Shown here in pieces: positions 33,267 to 40,240 of a DNA stretch of 64,000 nt. Numbering within the stretch: the stretch's first letter is position 1; each line of letters opens with the position of its first letter. A program made the translations under genes and the position numbers. Below the pieces are notes generated by a model that did not search any database, was not told the DNA's origin, and worked only from the letters and a program-made list of their open reading frames with translations. Origin of the DNA: Candidatus Delongbacteria bacterium (GTDB taxonomy: Bacteria; CAIWAD01); NCBI GenBank assembly GCA_041675285.1, contig JBAYTZ010000016.1:1-64000 (forward strand), written 5' to 3'.

Positions 33267-34481
33267 ATGCGGGCATCACACTCCACCCACCCGGCCGGCC
33301 TCCGCTGGCTGCTGACCTTGTTGCTGATCGTCCTTGGCCTGTCCGCCGGCGGCGCGCGGGCCCAGGAGAGCGCCACCGTCACGGTGGAGGGCCTGGCCCA
33401 GATCATCGACGGCAACACGCTCTCGGCCCGGGAGGCCGCCCTGCGCGACGCCATGCGCAAGGCCGTCGAGACCGCCCTGGGCACCCTGATGGAGAGCCGC
33501 ACGATGGTCGAGAACTTCGAGCTGAAGAAGGACGAGATCTACAGCCGGGCCTCGGGCTTTGTCAGCACCTACGAGGTGCTCGAGGAGAAGAAGCAGATCG
33601 ACATGTATTGGATGAAGGTGCGGGCCGTGGTCAACCAGCAGAAGCTGGGGGACGACGCCCGGGCGCTGGGCCTGCTCCAGGAGCTGGTGGGCAAGCCCAA
33701 GATGATGATCATGGTGGACGAGTACTGGTGGGACGGCAGCCTGGCCAAGGACCAGCAGGAGGCCGTGGACGACCCGGCCAGCGCCGCGCGCATCGCCGAG
33801 CGCTTCCTGGGCCGCGGCTTCGCCCTGGTGGACGCGGAGACCGTCAAGAAGCTGCGCTCCAGCGAAATGCAGACCATGGACGACCTGATGAACAACGGCG
33901 AGGCGATCATCCGCCTGGCCCAGCAGGCCGCCGCCGAGTACGGCGCCGAGGTGCTGATCCTGGGCACCTGCAAGGCCGAGCCCGCCAACCTGGTGGGCGG
34001 CAAGTACACGGCCACGGCCACCTTCACGGCCAAGATCGTCGACGCCTCCACGGGCGCGCTGCTGGGCACCAAGCAGTACTCGCAGAGCGGCGTGGGGATC
34101 AGCCCCGAACAGGCCCGCAGCGAGAGCGGCGCCCGGGCCGGCGACGGCGTCAGCCAGACCCTGATCGATCAGGTGCTGCAGTACTGGCAGGACAAGGCCA
34201 ACAACGGCATGGACTACGTCATCAAGCTCTACAACGTGGACTCCTTCGTCCAGCAGGGCATGAAGTTCATCACCGGCTTGAAAGGGATCGGCGGCGTGAC
34301 CCACGCCAAGAAGCGCAGCTGGGACGAAAAGCTCCACCGGCTGGAGATCGACCTGACCTACAAGGGCAACGACGTGGACGAGCTGACCTACGCCATCGTC
34401 GAGGCGCTCAGCCCGGCCTTCCCGCAGCTGGATCTGCGCGAGGCCAAGGGCAACAACCTCAACTTCTATCTGAAGAAGTGA
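33267..34481 (+). CDS. Secreted protein with FlgT-N-like domain
   Basis: A 404-aa exported protein: signal peptide (WLLTLLLIVLGLSAGGARA), then a domain resembling the FlgT N-terminal/LPP20-type fold (TVEGLAQIIDGNTLSAREAA, RKAVETALGTLMES, GFVSTYEVLEEK), then a middle alpha/beta part (GKPKMMIMVDEYWW; YGAEVLILGTCKAEP; ATFTAKIVDASTGALLGTKQ) like periplasmic surface-structure proteins. AGGGGAA precedes ATG 33267. In Vibrio, FlgT helps build the flagellar H-ring; here no flagellar genes are nearby, so the role may be in another envelope machine. First gene of a coupled run with the next three genes. Confidence 0.7.
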   Translation: MRASHSTHPAGLRWLLTLLLIVLGLSAGGARAQESATVTVEGLAQIIDGNTLSAREAALRDAMRKAVETALGTLMESRTMVENFELKKDEIYSRASGFVSTYEVLEEKKQIDMYWMKVRAVVNQQKLGDDARALGLLQELVGKPKMMIMVDEYWWDGSLAKDQQEAVDDPASAARIAERFLGRGFALVDAETVKKLRSSEMQTMDDLMNNGEAIIRLAQQAAAEYGAEVLILGTCKAEPANLVGGKYTATATFTAKIVDASTGALLGTKQYSQSGVGISPEQARSESGARAGDGVSQTLIDQVLQYWQDKANNGMDYVIKLYNVDSFVQQGMKFITGLKGIGGVTHAKKRSWDEKLHRLEIDLTYKGNDVDELTYAIVEALSPAFPQLDLREAKGNNLNFYLKK

Positions 34482-35212
34482 GAACCGCGCGCCTGTTCTT
34501 GCGCGGCGGCCTGCTGTTGACGCTGGCCCTCGCGGCCCTGGCCGGGCTGCCCAAGCTGCCCGCCGTGCCCAAGGCCCCGGCCGCTCCCCAACTGGCCGCC
34601 TCCGGCGCCGGCGCCGCGGATCCCAAGCTCTGGTTGGGGCGGGCCGACGAACTGGTGGCCCAGCTGGACGGGGCCACGGCCTGCCTGGAGTCCGGGCGCG
34701 CCGCGCTTTTCTCCCTGGCCGCCACGGCGGAGGAGAAGAAGCTGCTGGCCGATTTGCAGGTCGGCGGCGACGCCGCGGCGGGCGACGTGGTCGTCAAGTC
34801 GCGCCAGTACCAAGCGGAGGTGGTGGAGCGGGCCCGCCAGGAGCGGCGCTTCGCCGCGAAGCAGTTGAACGCGGAGCAGGCCCGCAACATGGGCCGGCTG
34901 GGCAGCAACCTGCTGCTGGCGATCCGCCGCGACCAGGTGGCGCTGGAGGCCGGGAAGAAACTGGTGGGCGACGCGGACGACGTGCTCAAGGCCGCCCGGG
35001 AACCCCGGCAGGCCCTGCGCCTGGGCAAGGACGCGGGGCGCGTGGCGGCCATGCCCGCCCGGCTGCAGGAATCCCTGGGCCGCGTGCCCGGGCAGCTGGA
35101 CGCGCTGGGCGCCCTGCTCCAGGCCGTGGAGCAGACCCGCGCCAACAACCAGCTGGAGCTGACGCCGGCCCCGGCCAGCGGCGGTTCGTACGAAACAATC
35201 GAGGACTTCTAG
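34478..35212 (+). CDS. Exported helical protein of unknown function
   Basis: A 244-aa protein with an N-terminal hydrophobic export signal (LFLRGGLLLTLALAALAGL), a Pro/Ala-rich linker, and then a long Glu/Ala/Arg-rich helical region probably forming coiled coils (QAEVVERARQERRFAAKQLN). GTG 34478 overlaps the stop of the FlgT-N-like gene (GTGA) and the stop is 3 bp before the next gene. No known family recognised. Being sandwiched between two exported proteins suggests an accessory component of the same envelope assembly. Confidence 0.7.
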   Translation: MRTARLFLRGGLLLTLALAALAGLPKLPAVPKAPAAPQLAASGAGAADPKLWLGRADELVAQLDGATACLESGRAALFSLAATAEEKKLLADLQVGGDAAAGDVVVKSRQYQAEVVERARQERRFAAKQLNAEQARNMGRLGSNLLLAIRRDQVALEAGKKLVGDADDVLKAAREPRQALRLGKDAGRVAAMPARLQESLGRVPGQLDALGALLQAVEQTRANNQLELTPAPASGGSYETIEDF

Positions 35213-35215
35213 GGC

Positions 35216-37453
35216 ATGCCAGTCACGGGCACAACCAGTTCAACGACTTGGGGAGGCCGCCCGCGCGCGGCCTTTCTCTTGCCGTTCCTGCTGCTGGCGT
35301 GCTTCGCCGGCCTGCTGTCCGGGCCGCTGGGCGCGGCGGAACCCGCCGGGCCGGAACTCGTCGTGACAGACATTTTCGTGGACGCGCGCGCCGACGTGGA
35401 CGCGGCCTTCCTGGCCGACGGCGGCCGGGAACTGGCGGCCCGGGCGGCCGGACGCCTGCCCCAGCTGCTGGCCCGCAACTCCGGCTGGCGCGTGCACGCC
35501 GACTTCCTGGCCGATCCCGCCCGGGACGTGGGCGCCCTGGCCCAGGCCGGCGAGCGCGTCTATGTGCGCGGCGTGGTCACCCGCGCCGACATCCGCAAGA
35601 CCGTGTTCTACGGCGGCCTGCAGGTCTGGACCTTCAGCCTGGGCCTGCGGTTGGAGTTCTTCGACATCCGCAGCGGCCAGGTCTGGTTCGGCCAGGACGC
35701 CACCGTGCGCATCCCGCTGGAGACCGCCGCGGAGCCCGACCGGGCCACCCGCCTGCAGCAGTTCAGCGACGCGCTGGACCTGGCGCTGGAGACCGCCGCC
35801 ACCCGCAGCGGGAGCCATTACCGGCCCGGCAGCCTGGAGGCCGTGGGCACGGCGCTGGGGACCGACGGCCTGCTGGTGCTGGATCGCGGCACACGCCAGG
35901 GTCTGACCGTGGGCGCGGCGGGCGAGCTGATCCAGGGGGAATCGCGCTGGCTGCTGCGCGTGCAGGAGGCCGAGGGCGACTGGTGCGCGGCGCGCGTGCT
36001 GGCGGGCAACACCGCCGAGGCGCCGCCCCTGCGGCAGCCCGTGCGCTTCAGCGGCATCAACGGCCTGCTGGCCGCCGAGGGTCCGCCCCTGGCCGTGGCT
36101 GGCGCCGCGCTGCCCGCCGCGGGACAATTGGACGAGTGGTTCGACGTGGATCCGGCCACGCTGGGCCAGTGGCTGCACGACGCGCTGGTGGACAGCCGGG
36201 CCTTTCCCATGCTGCCGCCGCTCTTGGTGGGTTCTTCCTCCGGCGCGGAGCTGGCTGCGGCCTTCTTCCGCGCCCAGAGCGTGTTCTCCGCCGCCGGCGA
36301 CGTGCGCCAGGACGAGATCGTCGGGCATCGCAGCCTGCCCCAGGCCCTGGCCCGGCTGGTGGTGACCCACGCCGGAATCACCCAGTCCCGGCGGCTGGGC
36401 TACGAGGCCCGCACCCTGCGGCTGGGCCTGCTGCTGGAGATCTACGACCGCCGCACGCACGAGGTCCTGCTCAGCCTGCCCCACCAGGCCAGCCGGGTGG
36501 AGAAGCACAACGAGACCTACCGCCAGGCGGATCTGGGCGCGGCCTGGCGCGAACTGGCGCGCAGCGCGCTGGGCGAGCTGGCCCTCAAGGCGGCCGCGGC
36601 CTGGCGACCCGCGGGCCGCGACCTGCCGGTGAGCGGCGTCGCGGGGGAGACCGTCGTCCTGGACGGCACGGCCGCGGTGGGCGAGCGGGGCCTGCTGCTG
36701 CGGCCCGGGGAGCCTGTGCTGGACCGCCAGGGTCGCGCCCTGGCGCGCCGCATGCGCCAGATCGGCCTCTGCGAGGTGCGGGCCGCGCGGCCCCGGCTGG
36801 AAGCCGAGCTCACCGTGGGCGACGGCGTCACGACCCCGGCCGCGGGCGACCTGCTGCGCCTGCCGGCCTGGAGCGCCCGGCCCAACACGCGCATCCGGCA
36901 CGTGCAGGCGGGCGGCCCCAAGGTGGACCCCGCCTGGACGCCGGACACGCTCCAGATCGCGCTCTGGGCCCACCAGGCCATGGGCGCGGGCCGTTTCAAC
37001 ATGCTGGCGCCGGCAGCGCTGGCCGCGGAAGTGGCCGCGGCGGAAGTGGCCCTGGCCGGCGGCGAGTTCGTCGCCCGTCCGCTGGGGGAGATCCTGCTGA
37101 ACGATTCGCCCCAGCCGCAGATCCTGGTGGACGTGCGGGTGGGACTGGCGCGCACGGAGCGCGAGGCCACGCAGTACAAGGCCACGCTGGGCTTCACCAC
37201 GGGCGTGGAACTCTCCTTCTTCAGCCCGGCGGGCGAACCCCTGCTGCTCTTCGTGGACGCGGCGGGGAATCCCACTCATCAACGCAAGAAGGCCTGGACC
37301 CTGACGGAGAATCAGGTGCTGGCGGAGGGCCAGGTGGTGCAGGGCGTGCCGGAGGCCGAGTACCCGGAGCTGCTGGACGCCTGCCTGCGCACCTGCCTGG
37401 AGGAATTGGGCAAGGAACTGGGCGGCGGCCCGGCCAAGGGAGGCGGTTCATGA
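35216..37453 (+). CDS. Large exported protein, FlgT/CsgG-like context, function unknown
   Basis: A 745-aa exported protein: signal peptide AAFLLPFLLLACFAGLLSGP. It seems to contain two related halves with an alpha/beta character (ERVYVRGVVTRADIRKTVFY, SLGLRLEFFDIRSGQVWFGQ; then YEARTLRLGLLLEIYDRRTH), each followed by a small beta domain (TDGLLVLDRGTRQGLTVGAA; GETVVLDGTAAVGERGLLLR) similar in outline to FlgT C-terminal modules. The C-terminal part has QILVDVRVGLARTEREATQY. No enzyme motif. Third member of the coupled operon, overlapping the enoyl-CoA hydratase gene by four bases (ATGA). The internal duplication is a by-eye reading. Confidence 0.6.
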   Translation: MPVTGTTSSTTWGGRPRAAFLLPFLLLACFAGLLSGPLGAAEPAGPELVVTDIFVDARADVDAAFLADGGRELAARAAGRLPQLLARNSGWRVHADFLADPARDVGALAQAGERVYVRGVVTRADIRKTVFYGGLQVWTFSLGLRLEFFDIRSGQVWFGQDATVRIPLETAAEPDRATRLQQFSDALDLALETAATRSGSHYRPGSLEAVGTALGTDGLLVLDRGTRQGLTVGAAGELIQGESRWLLRVQEAEGDWCAARVLAGNTAEAPPLRQPVRFSGINGLLAAEGPPLAVAGAALPAAGQLDEWFDVDPATLGQWLHDALVDSRAFPMLPPLLVGSSSGAELAAAFFRAQSVFSAAGDVRQDEIVGHRSLPQALARLVVTHAGITQSRRLGYEARTLRLGLLLEIYDRRTHEVLLSLPHQASRVEKHNETYRQADLGAAWRELARSALGELALKAAAAWRPAGRDLPVSGVAGETVVLDGTAAVGERGLLLRPGEPVLDRQGRALARRMRQIGLCEVRAARPRLEAELTVGDGVTTPAAGDLLRLPAWSARPNTRIRHVQAGGPKVDPAWTPDTLQIALWAHQAMGAGRFNMLAPAALAAEVAAAEVALAGGEFVARPLGEILLNDSPQPQILVDVRVGLARTEREATQYKATLGFTTGVELSFFSPAGEPLLLFVDAAGNPTHQRKKAWTLTENQVLAEGQVVQGVPEAEYPELLDACLRTCLEELGKELGGGPAKGGGS

Positions 37454-38241
37454 CGACTCTGACGGTTCATCAGGACGAGCAGGTGGCGCTGGTCACCCTG
37501 AATCGGCCCCTGCTGCGCAACGCCATCGACGACCGGATGGTGCGCGAGCTGCACGACCTGACCGGCACGCTGGAGGCGGACCCCGGCCTGCGGGCCGTGG
37601 TTCTCACCGGGGCCGGCAAGGCCTTCTGCTCGGGCATGGACCTGGCCTACCTGGAGCGCAGCGTCGAGGCGCCGGAGGCGGAGATCCGCCTGGATACGGA
37701 GCGCCTGCGCGAGCTGCTGGTGTCCATCCGTTCCAGCCGCCTGCCCTGGATCGCCGCGATCAATGGCCCGGCCGTGGCCGGCGGCTGCGGGCTGGCCACC
37801 GCCTGCGACCTGATCCTGGCGGACCGTGTCCATGCGCGCTTCGGCTATCCCGAGGTGCGCATCGGCTTCATCCCGGCGCTGGTGGCCGTCTTCCTGGCCG
37901 AGCGCGTCGGCGAGACCGCGGCCCGCGACCTGCTGCTCACCGGCCGGCTGGTCAAGGCCGACGCCGCGCTGCGCATGGGCCTGATCAACGAGCTGGCCGA
38001 GGAAGGCCAGGTGCTGGCGCTGGCCGGCCAACGCGCCCGCGCCATGGCCCGGACCTGCTCGGGCGAGGCCGTGGCGGCCACCAAGCTTCTGCTGGAGCGC
38101 CTGCGCGGCTTGTCCGACGCCGAGGCCCTGGACCTGGCCCTGGAGGCCAACATCAAGCAGCGCTTCAGCGTCTCCTGCCGCAAGGGCGTGCGGGCCTTCC
38201 TGGACAAGGAAGACCTGGACTGGCGCCGGCTGGAGGGCTGA
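37450..38241 (+). CDS. Enoyl-CoA hydratase/isomerase family protein
   Basis: A 263-aa crotonase-fold enzyme. LVTLNRPLLRNAIDDRMVRE, the oxyanion-hole segment AVVLTGAGKAFCSGMDLAYL and the second block INGPAVAGGCGLATACDLIL, then FGYPEVRIGFIPALVAVFLA, are all typical. Glu in the PEVRIGF block is the likely catalytic acid. Hydration or isomerisation of enoyl-CoA is probable but crotonase substrates vary. ATG 37450 overlaps the stop of the large exported protein, an unexpected partner; co-transcription may be incidental. Confidence 0.93.
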   Translation: MTTLTVHQDEQVALVTLNRPLLRNAIDDRMVRELHDLTGTLEADPGLRAVVLTGAGKAFCSGMDLAYLERSVEAPEAEIRLDTERLRELLVSIRSSRLPWIAAINGPAVAGGCGLATACDLILADRVHARFGYPEVRIGFIPALVAVFLAERVGETAARDLLLTGRLVKADAALRMGLINELAEEGQVLALAGQRARAMARTCSGEAVAATKLLLERLRGLSDAEALDLALEANIKQRFSVSCRKGVRAFLDKEDLDWRRLEG

Positions 38242-38307
38242 GCGCGTTCCCGGCCGCGGGATCCGCCGGCGGCCCGGCAGGTGGGATCCCAAGGCTGGGG
38301 AGGGGCG

Positions 38308-38739
38308 GTGGAGCACGGGTTTGAATCCCTCGCGACCTTTTTGCACACCTACGCAGCCCCGCTTTTCTGGCTGGCGGGCTTCTCCCTGCTGCTCACCCTG
38401 GCCTCCCTGCTGCTAGTGCCCTGGCTGATTCTGCGCCTGCCCGCCGACTACTTTGCCGGCGAGAAGCGCCGGCGCGCGGCCTGGGCCCTGCGCCACCCGC
38501 TGATCCGCGCGCTGGTGCTGACGGGCCGGACCGTCGTGGGCCTGCTGCTGATCCTGACGGGCCTGGTCCTGCTGGCGCTGCCGGGCCAGGGCCTGCTGAC
38601 CATCCTGATGGGCCTGATGATCGCGGTCTACCCGGGCAAGTACCGGCTGGAGCGCTGGCTGGTGACCCGTCCGGCGCTGCTGAAGTCCATCAACTGGCTG
38701 CGCCGCCGCGCCCATCGCCCGCCGTTGGACCTGGATTGA
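38308..38739 (+). CDS. PGPGW-type small transmembrane protein
   Basis: A 143-aa inner-membrane protein with hydrophobic segments PLFWLAGFSLLLTLASLLLV and VVGLLLILTGLVLLALPGQG, followed by LLTILMGLMIAVYPGKYRLE; PGQG sits where the family has PGPGW. The C-terminus is basic. GTG 38308 has GGGGAGGGG upstream; a GTG at 38281 is possible. Family function unknown. It follows the hydratase by 66 bp. Confidence 0.7.
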   Translation: MEHGFESLATFLHTYAAPLFWLAGFSLLLTLASLLLVPWLILRLPADYFAGEKRRRAAWALRHPLIRALVLTGRTVVGLLLILTGLVLLALPGQGLLTILMGLMIAVYPGKYRLERWLVTRPALLKSINWLRRRAHRPPLDLD

Positions 38740-38745
38740 AGCTGG

Positions 38746-38807
38746 AGCCTGGCATGATGCCTGACACTACTGCCGGGATTTGTCCAGCCCGTCTGACCAT
38801 CCGCCGG
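38746..38807. repeat. 62-bp direct repeat, left copy
   Basis: 62 bp starting AGCCTGGCATGATGCC and ending TGACCATCCGCCGG, repeated at 39934-39995 with three mismatches. It contains the ATG and first ~18 codons of the glycoside hydrolase gene, plus an internal CGGG...CCCG inverted motif. Confidence 0.9.
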
Positions 38808-39935
38808 CCCAGCCAGCTCGACGGGCTCAGAAACGCCTTGCTGCTCCTCTTCCTGCTGGCTGCCGGCCGGCTGGGGATGGCGCAGGAGCCGCTCCACGAG
38901 AGGTTGGGATTCAGCACCGGGTCGCTGACGAATCAATCCGCAGAGCACATCCGGCGGACGTTTACGGAGGCTGGGAGGGTCGGGCGCTGGATTCGGGCCG
39001 ACTGCGACTGGTCGGTGGTGGAACGCGTGCCGGGAACCCTGGAGTGGGAACCGGTGGACCGTTGGGTGGACATCGCCCGGGAGTTGGGCCTGAACGTGGT
39101 CATGGTGGTGGCCTACACCCCGACCTGGGCGCGGCCCGCCTGCCTGTCGGACAAGCTGCACTCCGCCCCGGATCGCCGTCACCTGGACGAGTGGCGGGCC
39201 TTTTGTGATTCGGTCGCGACCCGGTATGGGCGGGGCAAGGGCATCCATCACTTTGAGATCTGGAATGAGCCCAACGCGCAGGAGTTCTACTCGACCCTGA
39301 ACAAGGACCACACTTGCCGCAGCGCAGCCACCTATCGCGAGGTTCTGGCTGGTGCGGCGGAACGGATTCGGGCGCGGGATGAACGTGCGCAGATCCTGGT
39401 GGGCGGGATCTGGCCGAAGGCGGAGGACAACGAGTGGAACCGGGTGGTCGGAAGCCGACTCTGGCTGCAGCGGCAGTATGGATCCACCCCGGATTCCGCG
39501 CGGGCCTTCTCCGCCAGTTTCGATCTGCTTGGATATCATCCATATGCCGTGTACGAAGACCGCGCCGGCGGGAGCACCGGCGGACCGCTCTCGGAACCTG
39601 AGGCGTTGAATCCCTTCCTGTTGACCGCCGAGCTGCACGCCATCATGGTCGCCCACGGCGACGGCGACAAACAGATCTGGGCCACTGAACTGGGGGCGCG
39701 GACGGGCGGCGCACATCTGCCCCGCGTGGACGAGGCGACGCAGGCCCGCTGGGTGGGTGAGTACCTGAACCAATGGGGGCGCTGGGACTTCGCCGGCAAG
39801 CTCTTCTGGTACAACATCCAGGATGAATGCCCACCACAGGATCCGGCGGGTTGGTGCCACTACGGCGTGCTGCGCTTCGACGGCTCTCGGAAGCCGGCCT
39901 ATCATGAACTGCTGCGGTGGGCGCAGGGGCGGTAG
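38754..39935 (+). CDS. Secreted clan-A glycoside hydrolase (GH39/GH5-like)
   Basis: A 393-aa TIM-barrel glycosidase. After an N-terminal extension and hydrophobic export segment (LRNALLLLFLLAAGRLGMAQ) comes the barrel: GRWIRADCDWSVVERVPG, VVMVVAYTPTWARPACLS, then the acid/base Glu172 in HFEIWNEPNAQEFY and the predicted nucleophile Glu312 in IWATELGARTGG, with FAGKLFWYNIQDE near the end. The NEP spacing is that of clan GH-A; xylosidase, iduronidase-like or endoglucanase activity cannot be separated by eye. ATG 38754 (GGAG upstream) is the best start, but its first 18 codons lie inside a 62-bp repeat whose second copy begins at the gene's stop codon. Composition is somewhat less GC-rich than neighbours; it may be a transferred cassette. 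Confidence 0.85.
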   Translation: MMPDTTAGICPARLTIRRPSQLDGLRNALLLLFLLAAGRLGMAQEPLHERLGFSTGSLTNQSAEHIRRTFTEAGRVGRWIRADCDWSVVERVPGTLEWEPVDRWVDIARELGLNVVMVVAYTPTWARPACLSDKLHSAPDRRHLDEWRAFCDSVATRYGRGKGIHHFEIWNEPNAQEFYSTLNKDHTCRSAATYREVLAGAAERIRARDERAQILVGGIWPKAEDNEWNRVVGSRLWLQRQYGSTPDSARAFSASFDLLGYHPYAVYEDRAGGSTGGPLSEPEALNPFLLTAELHAIMVAHGDGDKQIWATELGARTGGAHLPRVDEATQARWVGEYLNQWGRWDFAGKLFWYNIQDECPPQDPAGWCHYGVLRFDGSRKPAYHELLRWAQGR

Positions 39936-39995
39936 CCTGGCATGATGCCGGACACTACTGCCGGGGTTTGTCCAGCCCGCCTGACCATCCGCCGG
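39934..39995. repeat. 62-bp direct repeat, right copy
   Basis: 59 of 62 bases match the copy at 38746. It begins inside the stop codon of the glycoside hydrolase and repeats that gene's own 5' end; read in the same frame it hits a stop two codons after the repeat. The unit from 38746 to 39933 is therefore bounded by direct repeats. Confidence 0.9.
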
Positions 39996-40240
39996 AATTG
40001 ACACTCTGGCAAACTCAGCGGCCCCCGGCAGGAATCTGCAGACGGGCAGCGTGGAAGAAGCGACTCGTGGCGGCCCGTCGGAGTGCCTGGCCCCGGATCG
40101 GCGGCGTTCTGCTGCGGGGGGCGGCGCGCGCGCGGCGGGCCGGCTCCATTCTCCGGTTCACCCCCCGCGGCCCAATTTTTGCATCATGAAACTGGATCCG
40201 GAACGTCAACCACCCCGCTCGCGGGAGGCAAGGAGGAGAC
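39996..40240. other. Intergenic region upstream of the subtilase gene
   Basis: Holds no gene that I can support. A GC-rich stretch (about 40120-40145, alternating GCGCGCG) and a short AT-rich patch (CCCAATTTTTGCATCATG, ~40172) are visible. The presumed promoter of the subtilase gene lies here but no clear -35/-10 pair can be picked out. Confidence 0.4.
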
